A DNA stretch of 64,000 nucleotides, taken from positions 124,001-188,000 of the forward strand of contig NZ_JANZXB010000002.1 in assembly GCF_025371035.1 (NCBI RefSeq), given 5' to 3'. Shown here one piece after another: positions 52,739 through 64,000 of this stretch. A program made the translations under genes and the position numbers. Within the stretch, counting starts at the first letter, position 1, and every line of letters starts with the position of its first letter. Below the pieces are notes generated by a model. That model was not told the origin of the DNA, searched no databases, and saw nothing but the letters and a program-made list of their open reading frames with translations. The DNA comes from Sphingomonas sp. LC-1 (GTDB taxonomy: Bacteria > Pseudomonadota > Alphaproteobacteria > Sphingomonadales > Sphingomonadaceae).

Positions 52739-53482
52739 ATGGTGAAGCCCGCAATCCGTCTGCCCCTGTTCGCCATCCTCGCACTGGCCATCCCGGCCAC
52801 CGCCTGTTCCTCTAGCCGGTCGGACGAGGGGCGGGATGTTCCCGCGCAGGGCTCGGGCGACAGCCGCAGCTATGCCGTGCGCGACTTTACCGGCATCGAT
52901 CTGCGCGGCAGCGACCCCGTCGATATACGGGTCGGCGGCGGCTTTTCGGTGCGGGCCGAGGGGCCGTCCGATGTGCTGGACCAGCTGCGGATCGAGCGCG
53001 ACGGCGACACGCTGCGCATCGGGCGCAAAAACGGCGTGCATTGGGGCGGCGGCAAAAGTGCGCCAATCCTCGTCACCCTGCCGCGTCTGGCCGATGCGGA
53101 GGTTTCGGGATCGGGCCGCATGACGGTCGACAGGGTGGACGGGCCGAACTTCCATGCCGGCGTCGCGGGATCGGGCGACCTGACCATCGGCGCGATGCGA
53201 GTCGGTGCGGCCGATCTGGGCATTGCAGGATCTGGCACGATCACCCCCAGCGGCACGGCGGACCGGCTGAAAGTGTCGATCGCCGGGTCGGGCGATATGC
53301 GCGGTGCGGCTTTGCAAGCCAGACAGGCCGATGTCTCGATCGCCGGATCGGGCGATGTCGTCGCGCGGGTCAATGGCTCGGCCAAGGTCAGTCTGATGGG
53401 ATCGGGCAGTGCCGATCTGGGGCCACAATCGACCTGCACCGTCAGCAAGATGGGATCGGGTAGCGCACGCTGCGGACGATAA
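52739..53482 (+). CDS. GIN-domain (DUF2807) lipoprotein
   Basis: 247 residues. N-terminal export signal with lipobox-like PATAC (Cys at residue 22). The GIN/DUF2807 region (about 45-245) is a regular repeat of strands with seven GSG turns (SGSGRM, AGSGDL, AGSGTI, AGSGDM, AGSGDV, MGSGSA twice), predicted to form a right-handed beta-helix as in 'auto-transporter adhesin head GIN' proteins. Function unknown. ATG preceded by CAGGAG. Followed 86 bases later by a second GIN-domain gene. Confidence 0.82.
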   Translation: MVKPAIRLPLFAILALAIPATACSSSRSDEGRDVPAQGSGDSRSYAVRDFTGIDLRGSDPVDIRVGGGFSVRAEGPSDVLDQLRIERDGDTLRIGRKNGVHWGGGKSAPILVTLPRLADAEVSGSGRMTVDRVDGPNFHAGVAGSGDLTIGAMRVGAADLGIAGSGTITPSGTADRLKVSIAGSGDMRGAALQARQADVSIAGSGDVVARVNGSAKVSLMGSGSADLGPQSTCTVSKMGSGSARCGR

Positions 53483-53568
53483 AGCGCGACCTACGGCCTC
53501 GCCCTTTCCTCGCACTGATGCGGGCGGGCCGCTTGTCGCGACGATCCTATGGTGCGAAACCGAACGCC

Positions 53569-54267
53569 ATGCTCGCCCGCGCCCTTCTCATTGCTGCCCT
53601 GGCCATGCCCGCGACCGCGCAGGCGGCCGAGCGGCGGATCGATTTGAGCAGCTTCGACAAATTGCGGGTCGAGGGTCCGTTCATCGTCACCCTGACCACC
53701 GCATCCTCGCCACACGCCAGGATGTCGGGCGATGCGGAGACGCTACGCCAGGTCGAAGCCCAGATCACCGGGGCGACGCTGGTGGTACGCCGGACCGGCG
53801 ACCGTGGCGCGGGAAGGACCGGCAATATGCGGGGCCCGATCACGCTGACCATCGCCGCCCCGCCTCTGTCGGCGATCACCGTCATCGGCGGGGCACAGGT
53901 GACGGCGCAGGCGATGCGCGGCCCGCAAATGTCACTGGCGGTCAACGGTGCGGGCGACGTGCGCATCGACCGCGCGGATGGCGAGCAACTGGCCGCGACG
54001 CTGCTCGGGTCGGGGCGGCTGGCGATCGGTGGCGGGCGGGTCGGAAAGGCACGCTTGACCGCCAGCGGCCCCGCCACGATCATGGCCGATGGGCTGGAGG
54101 CAGGCGATCTGCTGGTGGTGCTGGACGGTCCGGGTGAGGTCGATGCTCGCGCACGCTACACCGCGACGATCGGCAATAACGGTCTGGGTCGGGTCACCGT
54201 CGCGGGGATGCCCAAATGCCGGATGACCGGAACGGGTGGCGGGCCGGTCCGCTGCGGCGCGAAGTGA
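53569..54267 (+). CDS. Second GIN-domain (DUF2807) secreted protein
   Basis: 232 residues with a cleavable signal peptide (1-20, ending AQA). GIN/DUF2807 domain from about 22 to 230 with IDLSSFDKLRVEGPFIVTLT at its start. Its repeats are more diverged than those of the preceding gene (AVNGAGDVRID, LLGSGRLAIGG, LDGPGEVDAR). The pair probably arose by duplication. ATG chosen where the signal peptide begins (LARALLIAALAMPATAQA). Its stop lies 7 bases from the convergent hydrolase gene. Confidence 0.8.
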   Translation: MLARALLIAALAMPATAQAAERRIDLSSFDKLRVEGPFIVTLTTASSPHARMSGDAETLRQVEAQITGATLVVRRTGDRGAGRTGNMRGPITLTIAAPPLSAITVIGGAQVTAQAMRGPQMSLAVNGAGDVRIDRADGEQLAATLLGSGRLAIGGGRVGKARLTASGPATIMADGLEAGDLLVVLDGPGEVDARARYTATIGNNGLGRVTVAGMPKCRMTGTGGGPVRCGAK

Positions 54268-54273
54268 GGCGGA

Positions 54274-55251
54274 TCACGCCGACCCCATAACCCGCCGCGT
54301 CAGGAACGCATCGATCGCGGCGAAGGCGTTGCTCCGCATCGGCTCGGCCTCGCGCAATATCTCATGGGCGCAACCCCGGCCAAAGGCGACCATTTCGCCT
54401 TGCGGCAATCGCGCCGCCACCCGTCCGGCGGCACGCGCATCGACCAGCCGGTCGGCCAGCGCCACCAGCATCAGCACCGGCGTCTCGATCCGCGTCAGCG
54501 CGGGATCGCCGCGCAGCGCTGCGGTCGCACGAAACGCCTCCGCCACCCAATGCCAGCTCGGCGAACCCAGGCATAAATCCGGCCATTGCCGTCGAAACGC
54601 CTGTTGGTCGGCAAAGCGTGTCAGGTCATGCGTCAGCCGCTTCTGGCGTGCGGTGGCGGCGGCCTCCGTCTCCAGCCTTTGCCAGGCGGGTCGTCGCGGA
54701 TCACCACGCCCGACCTGCCACCGGGCGACCCTCGCCCCGGCCCATTGCCCGATCGGGGAACGCAGCGCGAGCATCGGCGCGACCAGCACCGCCGCATCGG
54801 GCGCGATGCGACGCGCCGCCAGCGCCGCCAGGGTGACGAACCCACCCATCGAATGGCCTAGCACGACATGCGGTCCGTCTTCCTCCGCCACCCAATCGGC
54901 ATAAAAGGCCGACAGGTCCTCCGTCAGCCGGTCGAAGCTGTCGATATGACCGGTATCGTCGCTCGCCAGTCGTCCCGATCCCCCCTGCCCACGCCAGTCA
55001 AAGGCGGTGACGTCCCAGCCTTGCGCCCGGAAATGGTCGATCGCATCGCCATATTTCTCGACCATGTCGGCGCGGCCGGTCTGAAACAGCAAGCGTCCGC
55101 GCCGCGCCACACCCTCCACCCGCGACCGGTCGAAGCGGCGATGCGCCCAGCCATCGGGCGCGATCCAGCGCGTCAGCCATGGCGAGAATGGCCCGTCGAC
55201 CGACCAAGAGGGCAATGCCGCCATCACTGTCTCCATCCTTTCGTCGGCCAA
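54274..55251 (-). CDS. Alpha/beta hydrolase, lysophospholipase/monoacylglycerol-lipase type
   Basis: 325 residues. The nucleophile elbow is VLGHSMGGFVTLA, the oxyanion segment is TAFDWRGQGGSGR, and the catalytic Asp and His are likely in ALADRLVDARAA and GCAHEILRE. The lid is charged (about 200-240). It resembles the Serine aminopeptidase S33 / PldB branch acting on lysophospholipids or monoacylglycerols. A second ATG at 55236 is possible. Divergent from gcd. Confidence 0.85.
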   Translation of the reverse strand: MADERMETVMAALPSWSVDGPFSPWLTRWIAPDGWAHRRFDRSRVEGVARRGRLLFQTGRADMVEKYGDAIDHFRAQGWDVTAFDWRGQGGSGRLASDDTGHIDSFDRLTEDLSAFYADWVAEEDGPHVVLGHSMGGFVTLAALAARRIAPDAAVLVAPMLALRSPIGQWAGARVARWQVGRGDPRRPAWQRLETEAAATARQKRLTHDLTRFADQQAFRRQWPDLCLGSPSWHWVAEAFRATAALRGDPALTRIETPVLMLVALADRLVDARAAGRVAARLPQGEMVAFGRGCAHEILREAEPMRSNAFAAIDAFLTRRVMGSA

Positions 55252-55364
55252 CCATCCGAGTTCGGCTGAAAATTTGCCTCACATCAAGATCCGATGCGAA
55301 CAAAGCCCGCTCGGCTGCGTTCATGCCACAGCAACATTTTGTTACAGCCATAGGGGGATAGCCC

Positions 55365-57725
55365 GTGTTGGGTCGCGCCTTTGCAAAGATTCTGGCTTGG
55401 GTGCTGGCCCTGCTGGGCGGGTTTTTCGCCGTGGCGGGGGGCTATCTCACGCTGCTGGGGGGATCGCCTTATTATGTCCTGACCGGTCTGGCGATGATCC
55501 TGTCGGGGGCGCTTATCGGGCGTGGTGACCCGCGTGGCCGGTGGCTCTATGTCGCAATCTGGGTCGCCACGCTGATCTGGGCGGTGTGGGAGGTCGGGCT
55601 GGACTGGCTCCAGCTCGTACCACGGGTGATTGCGCCGACGGTCCTGCTGCTGCTGGTCGCGCTGCCCTGGATCGGCCATGCGATCCGCTCGCCGCGTACG
55701 CGGGCGCGCGCCATGCCGGCCGCGCTCGGGATCGTTGCGCTGCTCTTCGCCGTGCCGGTCATCAAGACCCGTGCCGCCGATGCGCAGGATCCCGGCCTGC
55801 CGATCGCGGCGCAAGCACCGGTGGGCGACTGGACCGACTATGGCGGCACGTTATCGGGCCAGCGTTATTCGGCTCTGTCGCAGATCACGCCCGCCAATGT
55901 CGACAAGCTGGAACTCGCCTGGACCCAGCGGACCGGCGACCTGCCCGACCGGGCGGAATCGGTCGAGCACAAGCGCGAATATCATTCGGAGGCGACACCG
56001 ATCCAGATCGGCGACACCCTCTATACCTGTACGCCGCATTCGATCGTCCAGGCGATCGACGCGACGACCGGGCGCACCAAATGGAGCTGGAAGGATCAGG
56101 TCAGCCGTCAAGGCAACAGCTATCTCGTCTGTCGCGGGGTCGCCTTCTATCAGGCACCGGCGGGCACGCCCTGCCCCCGCCGCATCTTCGCGCCGACCTT
56201 CGACGCGCGGATGATGGCGCTGGACGCCGATACCGGCAAGCCCTGCCCCGGCTTCGGGACGAATGGCGCCATCGACCTGCGCCAGAATATGGGCGTGTCG
56301 GGGCCCGCCGATCAGATCAGCACCTCGCCCCCCGTCGTCGCCAATGGCCGGTTGATCGTCGGCGAGCGGATCGTCGACAACGTCAACCGCAATATCCCCA
56401 GCGGTGTGGTGCGCGCCTATGATCCGATCACCGGCGCGGGCGTCTGGGCGTGGGATGTGGGCCGGTCACAGGATGCGATCCCGCCGCTGCCCGCCGGGGA
56501 AACCTATACGCGCGGCACACCCAATGTCTGGGGCGCAATGACCGCCGATCCGGGCAATGGCCTGGTCTATCTGGGCACCGGCAATGCCTCGCCTGACTAT
56601 TGGATCGGCTGGCGGCGGCCGTTCGACGACCGGTTCGGCTCGGCGATCGTCGCGCTGGAGATCGCGACCGGCAAGCTGCGCTGGGTCCGCCAGCTCGTCC
56701 ACCGCGACATGTGGGACATGGATATTCCGATCGGCCCGTCGCTGTTCGATTATCGCGCACCCAATGGACAGACGATTCCCGCGCTGATCCAGACCACCAA
56801 GATGGGTCAGGTCTATTTCCTCAACCGGCTGACCGGCGCGCCGATCACGCCGATCGTCGAACGGCCTGCGCGGCAGGACGGCGCGACGCCGGGGGTGAAG
56901 GTTTCGCCGACGCAGCCCTGGTCGGTCGGCCTGCCCTCCTTCACGCCGCCCGCACCGACCGAGAAATCGACTTGGGGCGCGACGCCGATCGACCAGCTAT
57001 TCTGCCGGATCGACATTCGTCGTGCCCAGGGGACCGGCATCTATCAGCCGACGGGACTGAAGCCGATCATCGGCCACCCGGCCTTTGACGGCGTCACCGA
57101 CTGGGGCGGCGCGGCGCTCGATCCGGTGCGGCAGGTCTTTACCGTCAACACGATGGAGATGCCGTTCAAGATCTGGCTGATGCGCCGCGACGATCCGCGC
57201 GTGAGGGAGTATATGGCAAAGAAGAAGGGCGGCGAGAATGCACGCGAACCCAATCTCCAGACCCAGTATAACACGCCCTATGTCGCCGTGGTCGCAGCCT
57301 GGATCGGGGTGTTCGGGGCACCGTGCAACGCGCCGCCCTGGGGGCATCTGACCGCCGTCGATCTCAACACCAAGAAGGTGGTGTGGAAGAAGATTCTGGG
57401 CACCGCACAGGACACCGGCCTGTTCGGCAGCCATCTGGGCGTGCCGATCAAGACCGGCGTACCCAATCTGGGCGGCTCGATCATCACCGCCTCGGGGCTG
57501 GTCTTCATCGGTGCGACGACCGACCAATATCTGCGGGCCTATGACCTGAAGAGCGGCAAGGTGCTGTGGCGCGCCCGGCTGCCCGCAGGCGCGCAGGCGA
57601 CGCCGATGACCTATCGCGGACGGGACGGGCGGCAATATGTCGTCATCACCGCTGGGGGTCATGGCGCACTGGGCACGCGGTACGGGGACTATACGATGGC
57701 GTTTGCGTTGCCGAAGGGGGTGTGA
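55365..57725 (+). CDS. gcd: Membrane-bound PQQ-dependent glucose dehydrogenase
   Basis: 786 residues, normal for quinoprotein Gcd. Five N-terminal helices (about 1-130) carry ubiquinone binding. The periplasmic eight-bladed PQQ propeller (about 155-786) starts WTDYGGTLSGQRYSALSQI, with WVRQLVHRDMWDMDIPIGP and TTKMGQVYFLNRLTG around the PQQ and catalytic Asp/Lys. It oxidises glucose to gluconolactone directly outside the membrane. GTG start with AGGGGG upstream. No pqq genes in this window. Confidence 0.95.
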   Translation: MLGRAFAKILAWVLALLGGFFAVAGGYLTLLGGSPYYVLTGLAMILSGALIGRGDPRGRWLYVAIWVATLIWAVWEVGLDWLQLVPRVIAPTVLLLLVALPWIGHAIRSPRTRARAMPAALGIVALLFAVPVIKTRAADAQDPGLPIAAQAPVGDWTDYGGTLSGQRYSALSQITPANVDKLELAWTQRTGDLPDRAESVEHKREYHSEATPIQIGDTLYTCTPHSIVQAIDATTGRTKWSWKDQVSRQGNSYLVCRGVAFYQAPAGTPCPRRIFAPTFDARMMALDADTGKPCPGFGTNGAIDLRQNMGVSGPADQISTSPPVVANGRLIVGERIVDNVNRNIPSGVVRAYDPITGAGVWAWDVGRSQDAIPPLPAGETYTRGTPNVWGAMTADPGNGLVYLGTGNASPDYWIGWRRPFDDRFGSAIVALEIATGKLRWVRQLVHRDMWDMDIPIGPSLFDYRAPNGQTIPALIQTTKMGQVYFLNRLTGAPITPIVERPARQDGATPGVKVSPTQPWSVGLPSFTPPAPTEKSTWGATPIDQLFCRIDIRRAQGTGIYQPTGLKPIIGHPAFDGVTDWGGAALDPVRQVFTVNTMEMPFKIWLMRRDDPRVREYMAKKKGGENAREPNLQTQYNTPYVAVVAAWIGVFGAPCNAPPWGHLTAVDLNTKKVVWKKILGTAQDTGLFGSHLGVPIKTGVPNLGGSIITASGLVFIGATTDQYLRAYDLKSGKVLWRARLPAGAQATPMTYRGRDGRQYVVITAGGHGALGTRYGDYTMAFALPKGV

Positions 57726-57726
57726 C

Positions 57727-57835
57727 GGTTCGCGCGGGAGGCGCGGAAAACGCGGAGGTGCCGCGCCTGGGGCATCAGCATGGCAGGATCACCAGCCTAT
57801 CACGTCTCTGCGTCCTCCACGCCTCCCGCGCGAAC
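57727..57835. repeat. Family 2 inverted repeat between convergent genes
   Basis: Left arm 57727-57758 (TTCGCGCGGGAGGCGCGGAA) and inverted right arm 57803-57835 (ACGCCTCCCGCGCGAAC) about 45 bases apart. Between the gcd and GH43 stop codons; a member of the family at 14267-14401 and 37829-37910. Confidence 0.85.
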
Positions 57836-57847
57836 TCGGTGTCTCTT

Positions 57848-59200
57848 CTAGAAGATCGACCACTCCAGGATCGCGGGCTCCTTCGCCTGCACCGTCATGC
57901 GCAGGAACCGCGCCTTGCCCGCATGGCGCAGAATGATGGGGGACCCGCTCACCCCTTTTTCGGCCGCCACCTCGTGCCACGTCCGGCCATCCTGCGACGC
58001 CTCGATCCGCAAATCCCGCGGCTGGATCACGAAGGCCGGGCGGATCCGGCTTTCGCGCACATCCCGCACCGCGCCCAGATCGGCGGTCAACACCGGCGCC
58101 TTCCCCGCCTCGGGCCGCCAGGCGGTCGCGTAATTATCGTCCGCCGCCAGCGCATCGGCACCCTTGCCCGTCCAGCGCAGCCCGCGCGTCCGCTTTGCCG
58201 CAAAGGCCGGGATCACCGGATCATGGCTGGGCCCCACCTTTTCTAGCGTCCCGTCCGCGCGCACGGTCAGCGGGTCGATCGACACCTGTCGCAGCACCCG
58301 ATCGCTGCCCATCGCGAAGGGCAGGGCCTGGCGGTGATAGAAGATATAGGACCGGCCCTTGTCCGCGAAGATCGCGTGATGGCCGGGGCTGATGATCTGC
58401 TTGCCCGCGTCGGTTTCCAGGATCGGGCTGTTCGCCGCCTCGATAAAGGGCCCCATCGGCGATGTGCCGACCGCGTAGCGCACCTTGTACGTGTCCTTGG
58501 TCGTGTTGCCGTCGCTATAGGTCAGCAGGTAACGGCCCTTTTCCTTCGCCATGAAGGGGCCTTCGAAATAATGGGCGGGGGTTACGTCCTTCGGTACGCC
58601 ATCGAAATGGACCATGTCGGGCTTCAACTTCACCACAAAGCAATGCCCGTTGACCCAGTTCAGCCCCGATCCCCAATAGAGATAGGCCTGGCCATCGTCG
58701 TCGACGAACGCTTCCGCGTCGATCATGTGATATTGGGGCGCGAAGTCGCGCGCGATCAGCGGCTTGCCGCCATTGGCATCGGCCCAGGGCCCCGCCGGCG
58801 AGGGAGCCGATCCGACCCACACCTCGCTGCCGACCGAGACATACATATACCAGCGGCCATTGGGGGCCTTGACCACCGAGGGCGCCCAGACCTTCGAATC
58901 GCCAGAGGTCGGGCTGGTCGCGGCTTGCTTGGTTGGCCAGTTGGGCTGCGAGAAGGTCCAGTCGCGGCCATTGTCCGAGGTCCAGAGACCCAGACGATCA
59001 TCGCCCCAGGGATCGATCGTGGCGAAGATATACCAACGGCCTCCATCGCGCACGATGGAGGGGTCGGCGAAATAGCCCGGGAGCAAGGGGTTGCCCGCCC
59101 CGGGCGTGTTCCATCGTGCCTCGCGCCGGGGCGCGGCGGACCCCGCCGTCCCGGCAAGCAGGACGGCGGTGAGCAGCAACGCTCCGGCGCGGGCTTTCAT
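57848..59200 (-). CDS. Secreted GH43 glycosidase with C-terminal discoidin-like domain
   Basis: 450 residues, five-bladed propeller of family GH43 (arabinofuranosidase/xylosidase). Signal peptide 1-22. The three catalytic acids fit the family: base Asp in YFADPSIVRD, pKa-modulating Asp in MIDAEAFVDDDG, and acid Glu in YFEGPFMAKEKG. The last 110 residues (about 335-450) resemble an F5/8 type C sugar-binding domain (DDNYATAWRPEAGKAPVLTA). The start ATG overlaps the GH51 stop by one base (TGATG). Probably releases arabinose from side chains. Confidence 0.9.
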   Translation of the reverse strand: MKARAGALLLTAVLLAGTAGSAAPRREARWNTPGAGNPLLPGYFADPSIVRDGGRWYIFATIDPWGDDRLGLWTSDNGRDWTFSQPNWPTKQAATSPTSGDSKVWAPSVVKAPNGRWYMYVSVGSEVWVGSAPSPAGPWADANGGKPLIARDFAPQYHMIDAEAFVDDDGQAYLYWGSGLNWVNGHCFVVKLKPDMVHFDGVPKDVTPAHYFEGPFMAKEKGRYLLTYSDGNTTKDTYKVRYAVGTSPMGPFIEAANSPILETDAGKQIISPGHHAIFADKGRSYIFYHRQALPFAMGSDRVLRQVSIDPLTVRADGTLEKVGPSHDPVIPAFAAKRTRGLRWTGKGADALAADDNYATAWRPEAGKAPVLTADLGAVRDVRESRIRPAFVIQPRDLRIEASQDGRTWHEVAAEKGVSGSPIILRHAGKARFLRMTVQAKEPAILEWSIF

Positions 59201-60765
59201 CAGCGCAGGTCCAGCATCACGACCGACTTGGCCGGGATCTGCACCGTCAACGTGCCGCCCGACAGCGTCGCGCCGTTGAACGGCTGCGGCGCGACCTGGT
59301 TGGGCGCGTCGAAGGTGTTGTGGGCATCCATCGTCGTACCGGTCAGGATACGACCCGACACCTGGCCCGCCGTCACGCCGTCCAGTTTGACCGAGACGGT
59401 CGCCGGCTGGTTGGGATCGACATTGGTCAGGCCGACATGGACCACGCCCGCCCTGTCGCGGACCGCCGAGGCGCTGACCGCTTTCATCACCCACTGGTCC
59501 TTATTGTACCAGCGCGATTGGACATCGACCGGCAGGACGGTGGCGTCCTGATAGTCCTTGTACATGTCGAACACCCAATAGGTCGGCGTCTTCACCATAC
59601 GCGCGCCATCGGTCAGGATCATCGCCTGGAGCACGTTGATCATCTGCGCGATGTTCGCACCGCGCACGCGGTCGGCGTGCTTGGCGAAGATGTCGAGGTT
59701 CAGACTGGTGACCATCGCATCGCGGAGCGAGTTCTGCTGGTAGAGGAAGCCCGGATTGGTGCCGGGTTCGACATCATACCAGGTGCCCCATTCGTCGACG
59801 AGCAGCGCGACCCGCTTCTTCGGGTCGTATTTGTCCATGATCGCCGAGTGACGGGTGAGTAGTTCTTCCATCTTCAGCGTCTTGGAGAGGGTGCGCGCCC
59901 AGGCTTCCTCGTCGAAGCCGGTCGCCGGGCCCTTCTTTTCCCATGCGCCTGGGACGGTGTAATAATGAACGCCGATGCCGTCGAACGCGCTGGACGCATC
60001 GCGCATCATCACTTCGGTCCAGTTGTAATCGTCGCCATTCGCACCGCTGGCGATGCGCATCAGCTTTTCACCCGCGGGGACCTTCAGGAAGGTGGAATAG
60101 CGACGCGTCACGTCGGCCGCATATTCGGGGCGCATATTGCCGCCGCAGCCCCATAGCTCGTTGCCGATGCCGAACATCGCCAGCTTCCACGGCTTGTCGC
60201 GACCGTTCCGGCGACGCTCCTCGGCATAGGTCGATTTGGACGGGAAGGTCATATATTCGACCCACTCGGCCATCTCGGACGGGGCGGCCGAACCGACATT
60301 GCCCGAGACATAGGCTTCCGCGCCCACCATCTCGCTATAATTCATGAATTCGTTGGTGCCGAAGCTGTTGTCCTCGGTCACGCCGCCCCAGTTGGTGTTG
60401 ACCTTGGTCAGGCGCTTGGCCTGCGGTCCCACACCTTCGCGCCAATGATATTCGTCGGCGAAACAGCCGCCCGGCCAGCGGATCACCGGCACCCGGATCG
60501 CCTTCAACGCGTCGATCACGTCGCGGCGATAGCCGTTGATGTTGGGGATCTTGCTGCCCTTGCCCACCCAGATACCGGGATAGATGCCGGTGCCCAGATG
60601 CTCGGCGAACTGGCCGAAGATGCGGCGATTGTAGACGGCGCCGGGCCGGTCGCCATGCACCGCGACCGTGTCGCCCGTGCTCGCGGGCGCGGTCTGCGCC
60701 GTCGCGGTGCCCGCAAACAGCGTGGCCACCGCCGCCGCGAACAGGAATTTCGTTGCCCTTTTCAT
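59200..60765 (-). CDS. Secreted GH51 alpha-L-arabinofuranosidase
   Basis: 521 residues with signal peptide (1-23, TATA then QTAPA). TIM-barrel GH51 with NRRIFGQFAEHLG and RVPVIRWPGGCFADEYHWR at the start. The acid/base is Glu203 in GIGNELWGCGG and the nucleophile is Glu325 in LLVDEWGTWYD. The C-terminal beta-sandwich is the normal family domain. It removes terminal arabinofuranose from arabinan, arabinoxylan or arabinogalactan. AGGAG precedes the ATG. Middle gene of the GH2-GH51-GH43 operon. Confidence 0.95.
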   Translation of the reverse strand: MKRATKFLFAAAVATLFAGTATAQTAPASTGDTVAVHGDRPGAVYNRRIFGQFAEHLGTGIYPGIWVGKGSKIPNINGYRRDVIDALKAIRVPVIRWPGGCFADEYHWREGVGPQAKRLTKVNTNWGGVTEDNSFGTNEFMNYSEMVGAEAYVSGNVGSAAPSEMAEWVEYMTFPSKSTYAEERRRNGRDKPWKLAMFGIGNELWGCGGNMRPEYAADVTRRYSTFLKVPAGEKLMRIASGANGDDYNWTEVMMRDASSAFDGIGVHYYTVPGAWEKKGPATGFDEEAWARTLSKTLKMEELLTRHSAIMDKYDPKKRVALLVDEWGTWYDVEPGTNPGFLYQQNSLRDAMVTSLNLDIFAKHADRVRGANIAQMINVLQAMILTDGARMVKTPTYWVFDMYKDYQDATVLPVDVQSRWYNKDQWVMKAVSASAVRDRAGVVHVGLTNVDPNQPATVSVKLDGVTAGQVSGRILTGTTMDAHNTFDAPNQVAPQPFNGATLSGGTLTVQIPAKSVVMLDLR

Positions 60766-60821
60766 GGATTCTCCTCTGCCTGAAACGGCATGATGGCTTA
60801 TTGTCCGAGTAAAGAACAGCC

Positions 60822-64000
<3,179 letters not shown>

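Noticed and set aside
14267-57835. Calling the family 1 and 2 elements proven intrinsic terminators
   Set aside because: They form strong hairpins, but no T tract follows in either direction. I list them as repeats and leave termination as a hypothesis.

Overview
The window is GC-rich, tightly packed chromosomal DNA with strong third-position GC bias. Its gene set points to a sphingomonad-type alphaproteobacterium (Sphingomonas or close kin). The clues are CarD/CdnL next to FdxA and a Suv3-like helicase, a hemC-hemD-mitofilin-like cluster, etfBA, a carotenoid hydroxylase of the CrtZ type, a PQQ glucose dehydrogenase, plant-polysaccharide hydrolases, and short dispersed palindromes in gene-poor gaps. 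I see no rRNA, tRNA, CRISPR, prophage or insertion sequence. No gene-free stretch exceeds 300 bases.

Layout. 0-8 kb: mgtE (apparently with an AUC start), a cyclophilin, a crotonase, two coupled hotdog thioesterases, an SGNH hydrolase coupled to a large secreted GH2 enzyme. 8-16.5 kb: biotin operon bioF-bioD-bioA, a methyltransferase/GtrA pair divergent from a GT-C-like membrane protein, and a YggT-DUF167-FolD-MarC operon. 16.6-24.2 kb: AsmA-like protein, gpsA-tsaD, hemC-hemD-mitofilin-like, a lipoprotein. 24.3-34 kb: ftsK, ubiH, VOC and MAPEG proteins, cnoX-LON-Trm112-like operon, gltX, prs, a four-Cys-domain membrane protein and a PilZ protein. 34-40.7 kb: CrtZ-like hydroxylase, sucC (without sucD), etfBA, acylphosphatase-dipeptidase, an MFS exporter. 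40.9-48.3 kb: an NfrB-like glycosyltransferase with a small envelope partner, a TSUP-TIGR02186 pair, a lone HerA-like ATPase, an M23 peptidase. 48.5-54.3 kb: Suv3-like helicase, S4 protein, FdxA, CarD, two GIN-domain (DUF2807) proteins. 54.3-64 kb: an alpha/beta hydrolase, gcd, and a GH2-GH51-GH43 operon for arabinose- and galactose-containing plant glycans, cut by the window end.

The genes form many short operons joined by 1-4 base stop/start overlaps. All six convergent gaps longer than 100 bases hold a member of one of three inverted-repeat families (described separately). This suggests a shared role at gene ends, perhaps bidirectional transcription termination or RNA 3' end protection. 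The parts least explained by known biology are the AUC start of mgtE, these repeat families, the compact NfrB/NfrA-like pair, the four-Cys-domain protein, and several perfect or near-perfect operator-like dyads (upstream of sucC, the MFS gene and the GIN-domain pair).
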